Source: Marinobacter sediminum
Lineage (GTDB): Bacteria; Pseudomonadota; Gammaproteobacteria; Pseudomonadales; Oleiphilaceae
Direction of reading: 5' to 3'
Assembly (NCBI RefSeq): GCF_023657445.1
Contig: NZ_JAGTWY010000001.1
Coordinates: 3,658,001 to 3,722,000 of the forward strand
DNA: 64,000 nucleotides
Part shown: positions 41,487-49,507 of the stretch, piece after piece
How positions within the stretch are numbered: position 1 is the stretch's first letter
Layout: each line of letters opens with the position of its first letter
Position numbers and translations under genes: made by a program
The notes under the pieces: generated by a model
What the model saw: the letters and a program-made list of their open reading frames with translations, nothing else
Told to the model about the DNA's origin: nothing
Databases searched by the model: none

Positions 41487-42765
41487 GTTGCTGTCGCTAC
41501 AGACTGATCACATCCAGGCGCTTCAGCAGCGTTATGAACAAGCCATGGCGGCCCATGGCTACGACAGTCTGTTGATCAGTTCCGGTGCAGCTCCGATGCG
41601 TTACGGCGACGACCAGTCCTGGCATTTTCAGGGGTATGGTCCCTTCCTGCATTGGACCGGCCTGACCGGCCAGGAGCACAGTTGGCTGCTGCTTCGGCCA
41701 GGCGAGCCCCCGTTGCTATGGCTGTATCAGCCGATAGATTTCTGGCACGCCAATCTGGAATTGCCTGAAGAACCCTGGCAGCAGGTAATAGAGGTGCGCT
41801 ACAGCCAACAGCGGGAGGCTCCTTCCATGGAGGTGTCCGGCAAGCTGGCGGTTATCGGCGACCCGGCATCTCTGGCTGAGGTGCCCGGCGACCACAATCC
41901 GGTGCAGTTGCTGGCGGCCCTGGACGAGACCCGGGTGCACAAGACACTCTACGAGATCGCCTGCCTTGCCCGTGCCAACGAGATTGCCGTGCTTGGACAC
42001 AAGGCTGCCCGGGACACCTTTCTGGCCGGTGGGAGCGAATTTGAAATCAACCTCGCCTACCAGCGGGCCACTGGTCAGCGTGAGGCGGAGGCTCCTTACC
42101 ACAGTATCATTGGCCTGAATGAACACGCTGGCACTCTGCACTACCAGTACTACGATACCGAAGCGCCCGCACGTTCCCGCAGCCTGCTGATTGATGCCGG
42201 CGTGCGTTTCCGGGGCTACTGCTCGGATATTACCCGAACCACGCCAGCAGCCGATGAAGGGCGTTTCGCGGCGCTGGCGCAGGGCCTTGGGCAGCTGCAA
42301 CACCGCCTGTGTGAGATGGTGGCGCCGGGTGTCGACTACGTGGCAATTCACCGCAAGACCCATGAGGGGATCGCTGCCCTGCTGAGCGCGGCCGGTGTTG
42401 TGTCGGGGCTGGATGACAAAGCCCTGGTAGAGCAGGGGATCACCCGGGCATTTTTCCCCCACGGTATCGGCCATTTCCTGGGGATTCAGGTGCACGATGT
42501 CGCCGGTAAGCGGAAGCCATCGCCGGCGGATGCGCCGCTCCTGCGCCTGACACGAACCCTTGAGCCGGGCATGGTGGTCACCATCGAGCCGGGTCTTTAC
42601 ATAATCCCCTCGTTACTGGGGCCGTTCCTTAACGGGCCCCTGGGGGAGCATTTCAACCACGCCGTGATTGATGAGTTACAAGGCTGTGGTGGGATTCGTA
42701 TCGAGGATAATGTGTTAGTAACCGCGGAGGGCGCACGCAATCTGACTCGGGAAGCCGGTGGTTAA
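41473..42765 (+). CDS. pepQ: Xaa-Pro dipeptidase (PepQ-type, M24 family)
   Basis: Metallopeptidase of 430 residues cleaving dipeptides with C-terminal proline. Pita-bread fold metal ligands are visible: Asp in LLIDAGVRFRGYCSDITRT (two Asp), His in FFPHGIGHFLGIQVHDVA, Glu in MVVTIEPGLYI and Glu in GGIRIEDNVLVT. Length and the N-terminal YDSLLISSGAAPMRYGDDQS match proteobacterial PepQ (443 in E. coli). Start ATG 41473 lies in the lysR end. Fits processing of imported dipeptides. Confidence 0.94.
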   Translation: MPDTELLSLQTDHIQALQQRYEQAMAAHGYDSLLISSGAAPMRYGDDQSWHFQGYGPFLHWTGLTGQEHSWLLLRPGEPPLLWLYQPIDFWHANLELPEEPWQQVIEVRYSQQREAPSMEVSGKLAVIGDPASLAEVPGDHNPVQLLAALDETRVHKTLYEIACLARANEIAVLGHKAARDTFLAGGSEFEINLAYQRATGQREAEAPYHSIIGLNEHAGTLHYQYYDTEAPARSRSLLIDAGVRFRGYCSDITRTTPAADEGRFAALAQGLGQLQHRLCEMVAPGVDYVAIHRKTHEGIAALLSAAGVVSGLDDKALVEQGITRAFFPHGIGHFLGIQVHDVAGKRKPSPADAPLLRLTRTLEPGMVVTIEPGLYIIPSLLGPFLNGPLGEHFNHAVIDELQGCGGIRIEDNVLVTAEGARNLTREAGG

Positions 42766-42799
42766 TAAGCCCCGGTGTACAAATTAATGTAAAAAAGGG

Positions 42800-42833
42800 T
42801 TGAAATTACGGACGCGAATAACAATAATTATCA
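42800..42833 (+). promoter_or_regulatory. Sigma70-like promoter with overlapping Fur box, upstream of bfd
   Basis: TTGAAA (42800-42805), 17-base spacer, AATAAT (42823-42828). On the other strand 42819-42833 reads TGATAATTATTGTTA, matching the 7-1-7 Fur consensus at 12 of 14 positions and covering the -10. Repression by iron-bound Fur is the expected outcome. Confidence 0.7.
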
Positions 42834-42864
42834 CTAACATTAAAGTAGTTGGTGAGAGGGTCCT

Positions 42865-43071
42865 ATGTACGTTTGCCTTTGCCACGGAGTTACTGACCGC
42901 GAAATACGCGAAGCGGCCGAGAATGGTGTCACGTCCATGCGCCAGCTCGGCAAAGAGATGGGTGTAGGCCGCCAGTGCGGTCGTTGTGCCAGTATGGCGC
43001 GAGAGATTCTGAGAGAAAGTCGCTCTCCTGATTACCTGGCCCTGGCCAATCTTCTGGCTCAGCCCGCGTAG
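42865..43071 (+). CDS. bfd: Bacterioferritin-associated ferredoxin Bfd
   Basis: [2Fe-2S] protein of 68 residues that reduces the bacterioferritin core to release iron. MYVCLCHGVTDREIREAAEN gives the first CxC pair and VGRQCGRCASMAREIL the CxxC pair, the arrangement of the BFD fold. The ATG follows GAGAGGGTCCT. A Fur box lies 40 bases upstream, as in other bfd genes. A terminator-like hairpin follows and bfr is next. Confidence 0.95.
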   Translation: MYVCLCHGVTDREIREAAENGVTSMRQLGKEMGVGRQCGRCASMAREILRESRSPDYLALANLLAQPA

Positions 43072-43099
43072 GCGGCGTATACCAAAGCCTTGTTTCCGA

Positions 43100-43125
43100 C
43101 AAAGCCGGCGCCGATGCCGGTTTTG
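43100..43125 (+). terminator. Terminator-like hairpin after bfd
   Basis: CAAAGCCGGC (43100-43109) pairs with GCCGGTTTTG (43116-43125) around a six-base loop, with T's at the 3' arm. Confidence 0.5.
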
Positions 43126-43214
43126 TTGCATTTGTTTCCCGCCTGCAATTTTTTATTGAGGTATAACCCGCTATTCTTGGTGATAGTCCTCATACCTATT
43201 CAAGGAGCCATGTC

Positions 43215-43691
43215 ATGAAAGGCGACAAGAAGGTAATCCAGTACCTTAACAAGGTCCTCGCCAATGAGCTGACCGCTATCAACCAGTATTTTCTTCATTC
43301 CCGCATGTACAAGGATTGGGGTATTGCCAAGCTGGCTGCAAAAGAATACGAAGAGTCCATTGATGAAATGAAGCACGCCGATCAGCTGATCGAGCGTATT
43401 CTGTTTCTGGAGGGGCTGCCCAACCTGCAGGACCTCAACAAGTTGCTGATCGGAGAGAACGTGGAGGAAATGATCTCCTGCGACCTCAAGCTGGAGCAAA
43501 TTGCCCATACCGATCTGAAAGAAGCTGTTGCCTACTGTGAGGAAGTCCAGGACTACACCAGTCGCCAGCTGTTCCGCAGTATCCTCGACAGTGAAGAGGA
43601 ACATATCGACTGGCTGGAAACCCAGCTGGAGATGATTACCCAGATGGGCATTCAGAACTACATCCAGCTTCAATCAACCGCCGCGGAGTAA
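43215..43691 (+). CDS. bfr: Bacterioferritin
   Basis: Iron-storage 24-mer subunit of 158 residues. Ferroxidase residues Glu18, Glu51 and His54 are present, with Met52 as the bis-Met haem ligand in [16 protein letters not shown]; Glu94 and the DSEEEHIDW helix complete the site. It therefore looks fully functional. AAGGAG lies upstream of the ATG. The stop is only nine bases before the next gene. Confidence 0.96.
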   Translation: MKGDKKVIQYLNKVLANELTAINQYFLHSRMYKDWGIAKLAAKEYEESIDEMKHADQLIERILFLEGLPNLQDLNKLLIGENVEEMISCDLKLEQIAHTDLKEAVAYCEEVQDYTSRQLFRSILDSEEEHIDWLETQLEMITQMGIQNYIQLQSTAAE

Positions 43692-43700
43692 ACTCAGACA

Positions 43701-45053
43701 ATGGATCTGTCCTGTTTCAAAGCCTATGATCTGCGTGGCCGGGTGCCGGATCAACTGAATCCGGCCCTCGCCGAGCGAATCGGGCGCGCCTATGTGGAAA
43801 TCACCGGCGCCAAAAAAGTCATCGTCGGTTACGACATCCGCCTGTCCAGTCCGGAAATTGCAGAAGCGCTGAGCTCCGGGCTGATGGCAGCCGGTGCCGA
43901 CGTCTTCGACATTGGCCTGTGCGGCACCGAAATGGTGTATTTTGCGACCAGCCACTACAAGATGGATGGCGGCATCATGGTCACCGCCAGCCACAACCCG
44001 AAAGATCACAACGGCATGAAAATGGTGGGTCCGGAGTCTCGCCCCATCAGTTCGGACAACGGCCTGAACGAGATCCGTGACCGGGTGCCAGAGCCTTTTG
44101 AAGATGCCCCGGAGCAGGGCCGTTACGAGCCGCTTGAATCCATGACTGCCTACATAGACCACTTGCTGGGCTATGTGGATGCCGGTTCACTGAGACCACT
44201 GACCATTGTGTGCAACGCGGGCAATGGCGGCGCTGGCCTGGTAATTGACGAGCTGGAGCAGCATCTGCCGTTCGAATTTGTGAAAGTGCACCATGAAGCG
44301 GATGGCTATTTCCCCAACGGCGTACCCAACCCTATCCTGCCAGAGAACCGGTCGGCGACTGCCGATGCTGTGATCGAGCAGGGCGCAGCAATGGGCATCG
44401 CCTGGGACGGCGATTACGATCGCTGTTTTTTCTTCGACGAAAATGGCCGTTTCATCGAGGGCTACTACATCGTTGGTCTGCTGGCGGATCAGTTCCTGCG
44501 GAAAACGGGCGGCGGCAAGGTCATCCACGACCCGCGCCTGACCTGGAACACGCTGGACCTGGTCAAAGCCGCTGGCGGTGAAGCCATCGAAAGCAAAACC
44601 GGCCATGCCTTCATCAAACAGCGCATGCGCGATGAGGATGCGGTCTACGGCGGCGAAATGAGCGCTCACCACTACTTCCGGGATTTCGCCTACTGCGACA
44701 GCGGCATGATCCCCTGGCTGCTGGTTGCCGAACGCCTGTGCCAGTCCGGCCAGACCCTGTCCTCCCTGATCGATGCCCGAATCGAAGCCTACCCGGCCAG
44801 CGGCGAGATCAACCGCACCATCGCGGATCCGTCCAAAGTGATTGCCGCGATTGAGGCTAAATACGGTGCCGGTGCCAAAGACGTCAGCCACGTAGATGGC
44901 GTCAGCATCGAGTTCGACAACTGGCGCTTCAACCTCCGGATGTCCAACACCGAGCCGGTCGTGCGGTTAAACGTGGAATCGCGCGCGGATATTCCGTTGA
45001 TGGAAGCCAAAACTGAAGAACTGCTGGCCGAAATGGACCGATTGAACGAGTGA
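43701..45053 (+). CDS. Phosphomannomutase/phosphoglucomutase (CpsG/ManB-type)
   Basis: Phosphohexomutase of 450 residues interconverting hexose-6-P and hexose-1-P for polysaccharide or LPS sugar nucleotides. The catalytic phosphoserine loop is IMVTASHNPKDHNGMK, the Mg2+ loop is AWDGDYDRCFFFDE, the sugar-binding motif is YGGEMSAHHYFRDF and the C-terminal phosphate loop is RMSNTEP. Length is like E. coli CpsG. Begins nine bases after bfr, so partial cotranscription is possible although the functions are unrelated. Confidence 0.93.
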   Translation: MDLSCFKAYDLRGRVPDQLNPALAERIGRAYVEITGAKKVIVGYDIRLSSPEIAEALSSGLMAAGADVFDIGLCGTEMVYFATSHYKMDGGIMVTASHNPKDHNGMKMVGPESRPISSDNGLNEIRDRVPEPFEDAPEQGRYEPLESMTAYIDHLLGYVDAGSLRPLTIVCNAGNGGAGLVIDELEQHLPFEFVKVHHEADGYFPNGVPNPILPENRSATADAVIEQGAAMGIAWDGDYDRCFFFDENGRFIEGYYIVGLLADQFLRKTGGGKVIHDPRLTWNTLDLVKAAGGEAIESKTGHAFIKQRMRDEDAVYGGEMSAHHYFRDFAYCDSGMIPWLLVAERLCQSGQTLSSLIDARIEAYPASGEINRTIADPSKVIAAIEAKYGAGAKDVSHVDGVSIEFDNWRFNLRMSNTEPVVRLNVESRADIPLMEAKTEELLAEMDRLNE

Positions 45054-45077
45054 GGATTTCCCTGAAGGTGCGGGGGT

Positions 45078-45181
45078 GAGCGGGCAGGCCTTCCTGAAAC
45101 TGTGCGGAGCCATGGATGGCGGAGCTCAAGCGTCACAGGGATGTGCCGCAAGGAGCGGGTTTCAGGAAGGTCTGCCCGCTC
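45078..45181. repeat. Intergenic element bounded by 23-base inverted repeats
   Basis: Arms 45078-45100 and 45159-45181 are inverted copies with one mismatch (22 of 23). The 58-base centre contains CCATGGATGGCGGAGC and TCACAGGGATGTGCCGC, a sequence recalled from repeated intergenic elements of marine gammaproteobacteria. It lies between the convergent mutase and pldA genes and can fold into a long hairpin, so it may also serve as bidirectional terminator. Not a gene. Confidence 0.8.
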
Positions 45182-45200
45182 GCCCTTACACCAGTTTTGG

Positions 45201-46328
45201 TCAGAGCCAGTCGTTCAGCATAATCCCGATACCAAACCGCTCAGTCCGGTGGTTATAGTCGATCAGACTCTCCCCATAACCGTTGTAGTACTGGAAAAAG
45301 CCCTTCACCGTGTCCCCCATTGGGAAGCTGTACCCGAATTCCACCGACGTCTTGTTGTCTGAGCGCAGATTGTTCATAAGCCGAAAAGAGAACGTCCTGT
45401 CCTCGCTCAGCTTATAGACTGCCTGATAGTTGGCGTACCCCAGATAGCGGTCAATATCCGCATTGTCATCCTCACTGTTCTCGGGAATGCGATACCAGGG
45501 CTGCAATAGGAACAGCCATCGATCATAACTATAAGTCGCTGTGCCTACGACCCGGTTCCAGCTTCGCGAGCGAGGCTCCGACTGACCATTGGATTGATGG
45601 TTTAAGCCAATGGTGACGGCGTTGAGCCTACCGGGGCCGATCCTGAAATCAGTCTGGTAACGTAGAAAAAGTTCCGGCTCGAAGTTGGTCTCCCGGAAAG
45701 GCGCGGAATCGTCCCGGTTATAGACCTGCCAGTAGGATTGTTGGGTGTAACCGAACCAGAGCGTGGTGGGGCCTTTCAGGAAGCCGGTCAGCAGCGGAAC
45801 CTTGAAGCTGATCTGGTACTTGGCCTCTTCTCTCTCCAGTTCGTAGTCGTAGGTACTGTCGCCCAGCCGCGGACTGGTCGGTACTGGGTTGGGGTCCTTT
45901 ACCCAGCTGATCGGCAGGATATAAGTGGGGCGATAGCCCACGAAACCTCCGGAGAAGGAAAATACCGCCTGCTCTGCCGCCAGGTACTGATCCACGAAGG
46001 ACTCCATGACGCCTTCATCACCGCTCCCTTCATCCGCGAGTTCTTCCAGTTGCTCCTCCCTCGGAGGTAAAGCCTCGACGGCCTGCTCCTGAGCGTTTTC
46101 AATCCTGGTCGGGTCTGCCTTTTGCCGGGACTGGCTGGGCTTGAACACAGTGTCATAACAGGCGAGACGCCGAACACCGTTCTCAACCAGGGCGCACTCG
46201 TCCGCCGAGAGAGGGCTGGTATTACCCTCCGCGTCCCCGCCTGACTGGGCATTCACCGACTCCGCACCGAGGGATGCGGCAATCGCCAGCCCGACAGTAG
46301 CCGGGGGTAAGTAAAAACGGATAGGCAT
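45201..46328 (-). CDS. pldA: Outer membrane phospholipase A (OMPLA)
   Basis: Outer-membrane beta-barrel enzyme of 375 residues hydrolysing phospholipids that reach the outer leaflet. Signal peptide ends near ESVNAQS. After a spacer rich in Glu (about residues 60-110), the barrel begins FSGGFVGYRPTYILPISW. The catalytic His and Ser lie in GLNHQSNGQSEPRSRSWNRV, and the C-terminal strand reads FGIGIMLNDWL. The spacer is longer than in E. coli PldA (289 total). It follows a small membrane-protein gene by nine bases. Confidence 0.93.
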   Translation of the reverse strand: MPIRFYLPPATVGLAIAASLGAESVNAQSGGDAEGNTSPLSADECALVENGVRRLACYDTVFKPSQSRQKADPTRIENAQEQAVEALPPREEQLEELADEGSGDEGVMESFVDQYLAAEQAVFSFSGGFVGYRPTYILPISWVKDPNPVPTSPRLGDSTYDYELEREEAKYQISFKVPLLTGFLKGPTTLWFGYTQQSYWQVYNRDDSAPFRETNFEPELFLRYQTDFRIGPGRLNAVTIGLNHQSNGQSEPRSRSWNRVVGTATYSYDRWLFLLQPWYRIPENSEDDNADIDRYLGYANYQAVYKLSEDRTFSFRLMNNLRSDNKTSVEFGYSFPMGDTVKGFFQYYNGYGESLIDYNHRTERFGIGIMLNDWL

Positions 46329-46337
46329 GGGTGCTCC

Positions 46338-46676
46338 TCAGCTGGCGTTGAGGCTAAACCAGGTATTGGCAATGCCATACAGCCAGACACCGATAAGGGT
46401 AATCGCCAACAATGAAAAAATGATTTTGTGGCGCAAACGGTTTGATGCATCCGCCGCCGCCACCCAGCGTAGGTACATAAGCCCGATAAAGCTCAGAAAT
46501 ACACACAGGCTCGCGATCGCCGGGATTATTAGCCAGGCCGGATCGAGTTTACTGCCATCAGCGGTATGGCTGGAAAACCAGCCCATGGACGCCAGAAGCA
46601 CTGCGAGCGCGGTAAATTCGGTGATGAGCAGGAGCTTGCGCAGCGGATGTGGAGACGGTCTGTCAGGTTGGGGCAT
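46338..46676 (-). CDS. Three-helix membrane protein of unknown function
   Basis: Protein of 112 residues with three hydrophobic helices (LLITEFTALAVLLASMGWF; WLIIPAIASLCVFLSFIGLM; IIFSLLAITLIGVWLYGIAN) and a short basic N-terminus. No family is recognised. It lies nine bases upstream of pldA on the same strand, so a shared transcript and an envelope role are plausible. Confidence 0.75.
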   Translation of the reverse strand: MPQPDRPSPHPLRKLLLITEFTALAVLLASMGWFSSHTADGSKLDPAWLIIPAIASLCVFLSFIGLMYLRWVAAADASNRLRHKIIFSLLAITLIGVWLYGIANTWFSLNAS

Positions 46677-46824
46677 GTCTTCGTTCCTGAGGGGCTTGGA
46701 TGTGAGCGTGACTATGTTAACCGGATTGCCGGAAAAACGCCTTTGTACTTACGAAATGGCAATTAATATGGTTGAAATCAATTTATGATTCTGGTGTTTG
46801 GTTTTTTTGCTGGGGTTCAGTCGC

Positions 46825-46830
46825 TATAAT
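46825..46830 (+). promoter_or_regulatory. -10 element of the cytochrome c5 gene
   Basis: Perfect TATAAT 42 bases before the GTG start; the expected -35 position holds only a T-run, so the promoter may be activated. Confidence 0.5.
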
Positions 46831-46871
46831 GCGGCGACCGAAGATTATAACGCTCTAATGCGAGGTGCATT

Positions 46872-47291
46872 GTGAAGATGAAGAGAGTCCTGGCTGTCGT
46901 ATTGCTTGGTTTCGGCCTTACCGCCGGTGCCGCCTTGGCAAGTGTTGAAGATGAAATCCGTGCACGTATCGCGCCGGTAGGCGACGTGTGTCTCGAAGGC
47001 AACGAGTGTGGTGCCGCCGCTGCACCGACCGAGACCGCCAGCTCTGGCCCGCGTTCGGGCTCGGAAGTTTATGACGCTGTGTGTATGGCCTGCCACACCA
47101 CAGGTGCGGCCGGTGCGCCGAAAATTGGCGATACTGCTGCCTGGGCACCGCGGGTGGACAAGGGCCTGGAAACCCTGATCACCCACGCAGTTAACGGATT
47201 TAATGCCATGCCGGCGAAAGGCGGCTGTGCCAGCTGCCCGGAAGAAGAAATATCCAGCGCCGTTGAATATTTGGTTTCCGAGAGCCAGTAA
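46872..47291 (+). CDS. Cytochrome c5 family monohaem protein
   Basis: Periplasmic c-type cytochrome of 139 residues. Signal peptide ends GAALASVED. The haem site is VYDAVCMACHTTGAAGAPK (CxxCH), the axial Met lies in NAMPAKGGCASC, where the two extra cysteines form the disulfide typical of cytochrome c5. GTG start with GAGG upstream. Electron carrier to terminal oxidases or reductases; partner not known. Confidence 0.93.
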   Translation: MKMKRVLAVVLLGFGLTAGAALASVEDEIRARIAPVGDVCLEGNECGAAAAPTETASSGPRSGSEVYDAVCMACHTTGAAGAPKIGDTAAWAPRVDKGLETLITHAVNGFNAMPAKGGCASCPEEEISSAVEYLVSESQ

Positions 47292-47315
47292 GCCGGCTTT
47301 CTCATACCCGAACCA

Positions 47316-47340
47316 GATCCCCCGCATTGCGGGGGATTTT
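47316..47340 (+). terminator. Rho-independent terminator after cytochrome c5
   Basis: ATCCCCCGC-att-GCGGGGGAT stem followed by TTTTT; ends a few bases before the stop of the convergent rep gene. Confidence 0.85.
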
Positions 47341-47344
47341 TCGT

Positions 47345-49363
47345 TCAGACACCCAGATCGCCCAGCAATGCACTCAGTGTCGCTTTGCCTTTTTTCTGGT
47401 TAGCCTCGACATCGAGGTCACCCTGGCCTTCCCATTTCAGATCTTCTTCCGGCAATTCATCCAGAAACCGGCTGGGAATGGTCTCGATTTTTTCCCCATA
47501 CTGTCTTCTGGCGGCCGCGTAAGTCAGCGTCAGGGTTTCCCGGGCCCGGGTAATACCCACGTACATAAGCCGGCGCTCTTCCTCAATGTTGCCTTCTTCA
47601 ATGCTGCTTCGGTGCGGCAGGATTTCCTCCTCCAGCCCCATGATGAAGACGTGTGGGAACTCCAGTCCCTTTGAGGCGTGCAGTGTCAGCAGCTGCACCT
47701 TGTCACTGTCGTCGTCTTCCTCCCGCTGTTCCATCATGTCCCGCAGAATGAGCTTGGTAATGGCATCTTCAATGCCGAGTTCGTCCGCTGTGCCCTTGCC
47801 GTCATCGAGCATGCGCTGGATTGACTCGACCAGGTACCAGATGTTCTCCATCCGCCGCTCGGCCTGCTTGGGCGTGCCTGAGTGCTGGTGCAGCCATTCT
47901 TCGTACTCAATGTCGGTGAACAACTGCTTGATTACCGGGATCGGATCTTCACCATGCAGGCGTTCGCAGGTGGCATCGACCCAGTGGGCGAAGCGCCGCA
48001 GACGATCCAGTCCTTTCTCGGTGACATGGGTCTCGGCGCCCATATCACCAAGCGCCTTGAACAGGCTGGCATTGCGGGCCCGGGCATAGTGACTGAGCTG
48101 TTCCAGGGTGCGCGGGCCAATTTCCCGACGGGGCACATTGACCACTCGCAGGAACGCGGCGTCGTCGTCCGGGTTCATGAGCAGGCGAAGATAGGACATC
48201 GCGTCCTTGATCTCGTTCTTTGAAAAGAACGACTGGCCTCCGGAGATCCGGTAGGGGATCTGGTAGGCCTGCAATTTCATCTCGAGCAGGCGTGCCTGGT
48301 GGTTGCCCCGGTAGAGCACCGCGAAATCCCGGAATTCCAGGCCCTGTTTCAGCTTCTGGTCGAGGATTTCCGTTGCCACACGCTCGGTTTCCGCGTCCTC
48401 GTTGCGGCAACGGATGATCCGGAGCTCTTCGCCAATGGTGTGGTCACTCCACAGGGCTTTCTCGAAGACGTGGGGGTTATTGGCGATGACCGTGTTAGCA
48501 CTTCGCAGGATGCGGCTCGTGGAACGGTAATTCTGCTCCAGCTTGACGATCTTGAGGCTGGGAAAGTCTTCCTTGAGCTGGGCAAGGTTTTCCGGGCGCG
48601 CACCGCGCCAGGCATAGATCGACTGATCGTCGTCGCCCACCACCGTGAACGCGGCGCGTTCGGCGACCAGGAGTTTGACCAGTTCGTACTGGCATACGTT
48701 GGTGTCCTGGTACTCATCGACCAGCATGTAACGGATTTTGCGGCGCCATTTGGCCAGAACGTCCGGGTGGGTGCGGAACAGTTGCACCGGCAACAGGATC
48801 AGGTCATCAAAGTCGACCGCGTTGTAGGCCTTCAGATACTCGTTGTACTGTTTGTAGACCAGAGCAATGCGCTGCTCCCGCTCGTCGGCGGCCCTGCTCA
48901 GGGCCTCCGCAGGCCCGCGCATGGCGTTTTTCCACGAGGAGATGGTCATCTGTACATTGTTCAGTTCATCTCCGGCCTCGGTGCTGCCTCCGCGCAGCAT
49001 CAGATCCTGCAGCAATGCCTTGGCGTCTTCGGCATCAAAGATGGAAAAACCGGGGTGATAGCCCAGGTGGGCGTGTTCCTCCCGGATCATATTCAGGCCA
49101 AGGTTGTGAAAAGTGGATACAATGAGGCCACGGGTGAGTTTGCGGTCGACAATGCGTCCAACGCGCTCCTTCATCTCCCGGGCGGCCTTGTTGGTAAATG
49201 TCACGGCTGCGATATGCCGGCCGGGAATGCCCAGATGTTCAATCAGGTAGGCGATCTTTCGGGTGATAACGCTGGTCTTGCCACTGCCCGCGCCCGCCAG
49301 GACCAGCAGGGGACCCTCGGCGTAACGTACCGCTTCACTTTGTCTAGGGTTGAGTTTGTTCAC
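47345..49363 (-). CDS. rep: ATP-dependent DNA helicase Rep (UvrD/Rep superfamily 1)
   Basis: 3'-5' helicase of 672 residues helping replication forks pass obstacles. Motif I VLAGAGSGKTSVITRKIAYL, motif Ia FTNKAAREMKERVG, motif II VDEYQDTN, motif III VVGDDDQSIYAWRGA, motif IV KLEQNYRSTSRIL, motif V LTLHASKGLEFPHVF, motif VI ERRLMYVGITRARETLTLTY. The N-terminus MNKLNPRQSEAV and length (673 in E. coli) identify Rep rather than UvrD (720). GTG start. Confidence 0.95.
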   Translation of the reverse strand: MNKLNPRQSEAVRYAEGPLLVLAGAGSGKTSVITRKIAYLIEHLGIPGRHIAAVTFTNKAAREMKERVGRIVDRKLTRGLIVSTFHNLGLNMIREEHAHLGYHPGFSIFDAEDAKALLQDLMLRGGSTEAGDELNNVQMTISSWKNAMRGPAEALSRAADEREQRIALVYKQYNEYLKAYNAVDFDDLILLPVQLFRTHPDVLAKWRRKIRYMLVDEYQDTNVCQYELVKLLVAERAAFTVVGDDDQSIYAWRGARPENLAQLKEDFPSLKIVKLEQNYRSTSRILRSANTVIANNPHVFEKALWSDHTIGEELRIIRCRNEDAETERVATEILDQKLKQGLEFRDFAVLYRGNHQARLLEMKLQAYQIPYRISGGQSFFSKNEIKDAMSYLRLLMNPDDDAAFLRVVNVPRREIGPRTLEQLSHYARARNASLFKALGDMGAETHVTEKGLDRLRRFAHWVDATCERLHGEDPIPVIKQLFTDIEYEEWLHQHSGTPKQAERRMENIWYLVESIQRMLDDGKGTADELGIEDAITKLILRDMMEQREEDDDSDKVQLLTLHASKGLEFPHVFIMGLEEEILPHRSSIEEGNIEEERRLMYVGITRARETLTLTYAAARRQYGEKIETIPSRFLDELPEEDLKWEGQGDLDVEANQKKGKATLSALLGDLGV

Positions 49364-49406
49364 AAATAAGGTGCCAGATTGGAACGAAATGGGTGTATCG
49401 GACGTT

Positions 49407-49423
49407 TGGTGTATTCTACACCA
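49407..49423. promoter_or_regulatory. Perfect palindrome between rep and the GGDEF/EAL gene
   Basis: TGGTGTA-TTC-TACACCA, seven-base arms with a three-base centre, in the 144-base spacer between divergent genes. Looks like an operator for rep and/or the cyclic-di-GMP gene. The same half-site motif GGTGTA also occurs at 49392. Confidence 0.45.
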
Positions 49424-49507
49424 GCGTGACTTTCTGTACCTTGAAGATCTATCGGCTATTCTTGATAGGACGGACTCGGTTGTTCACGCACAAATGGACC
49501 CTGCTTA

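Noticed and set aside
43126..43214. IscR-type binding site upstream of bfr
   Set aside because: Only scattered positions match; the GGTAT/ATACC inverted repeat is too degenerate to call.
45076..45258. Forward frame of 60 codons in the 45.1 kb spacer
   Set aside because: It lies over the inverted-repeat element and runs into pldA antisense; repeat-derived frames of this kind are not genes.
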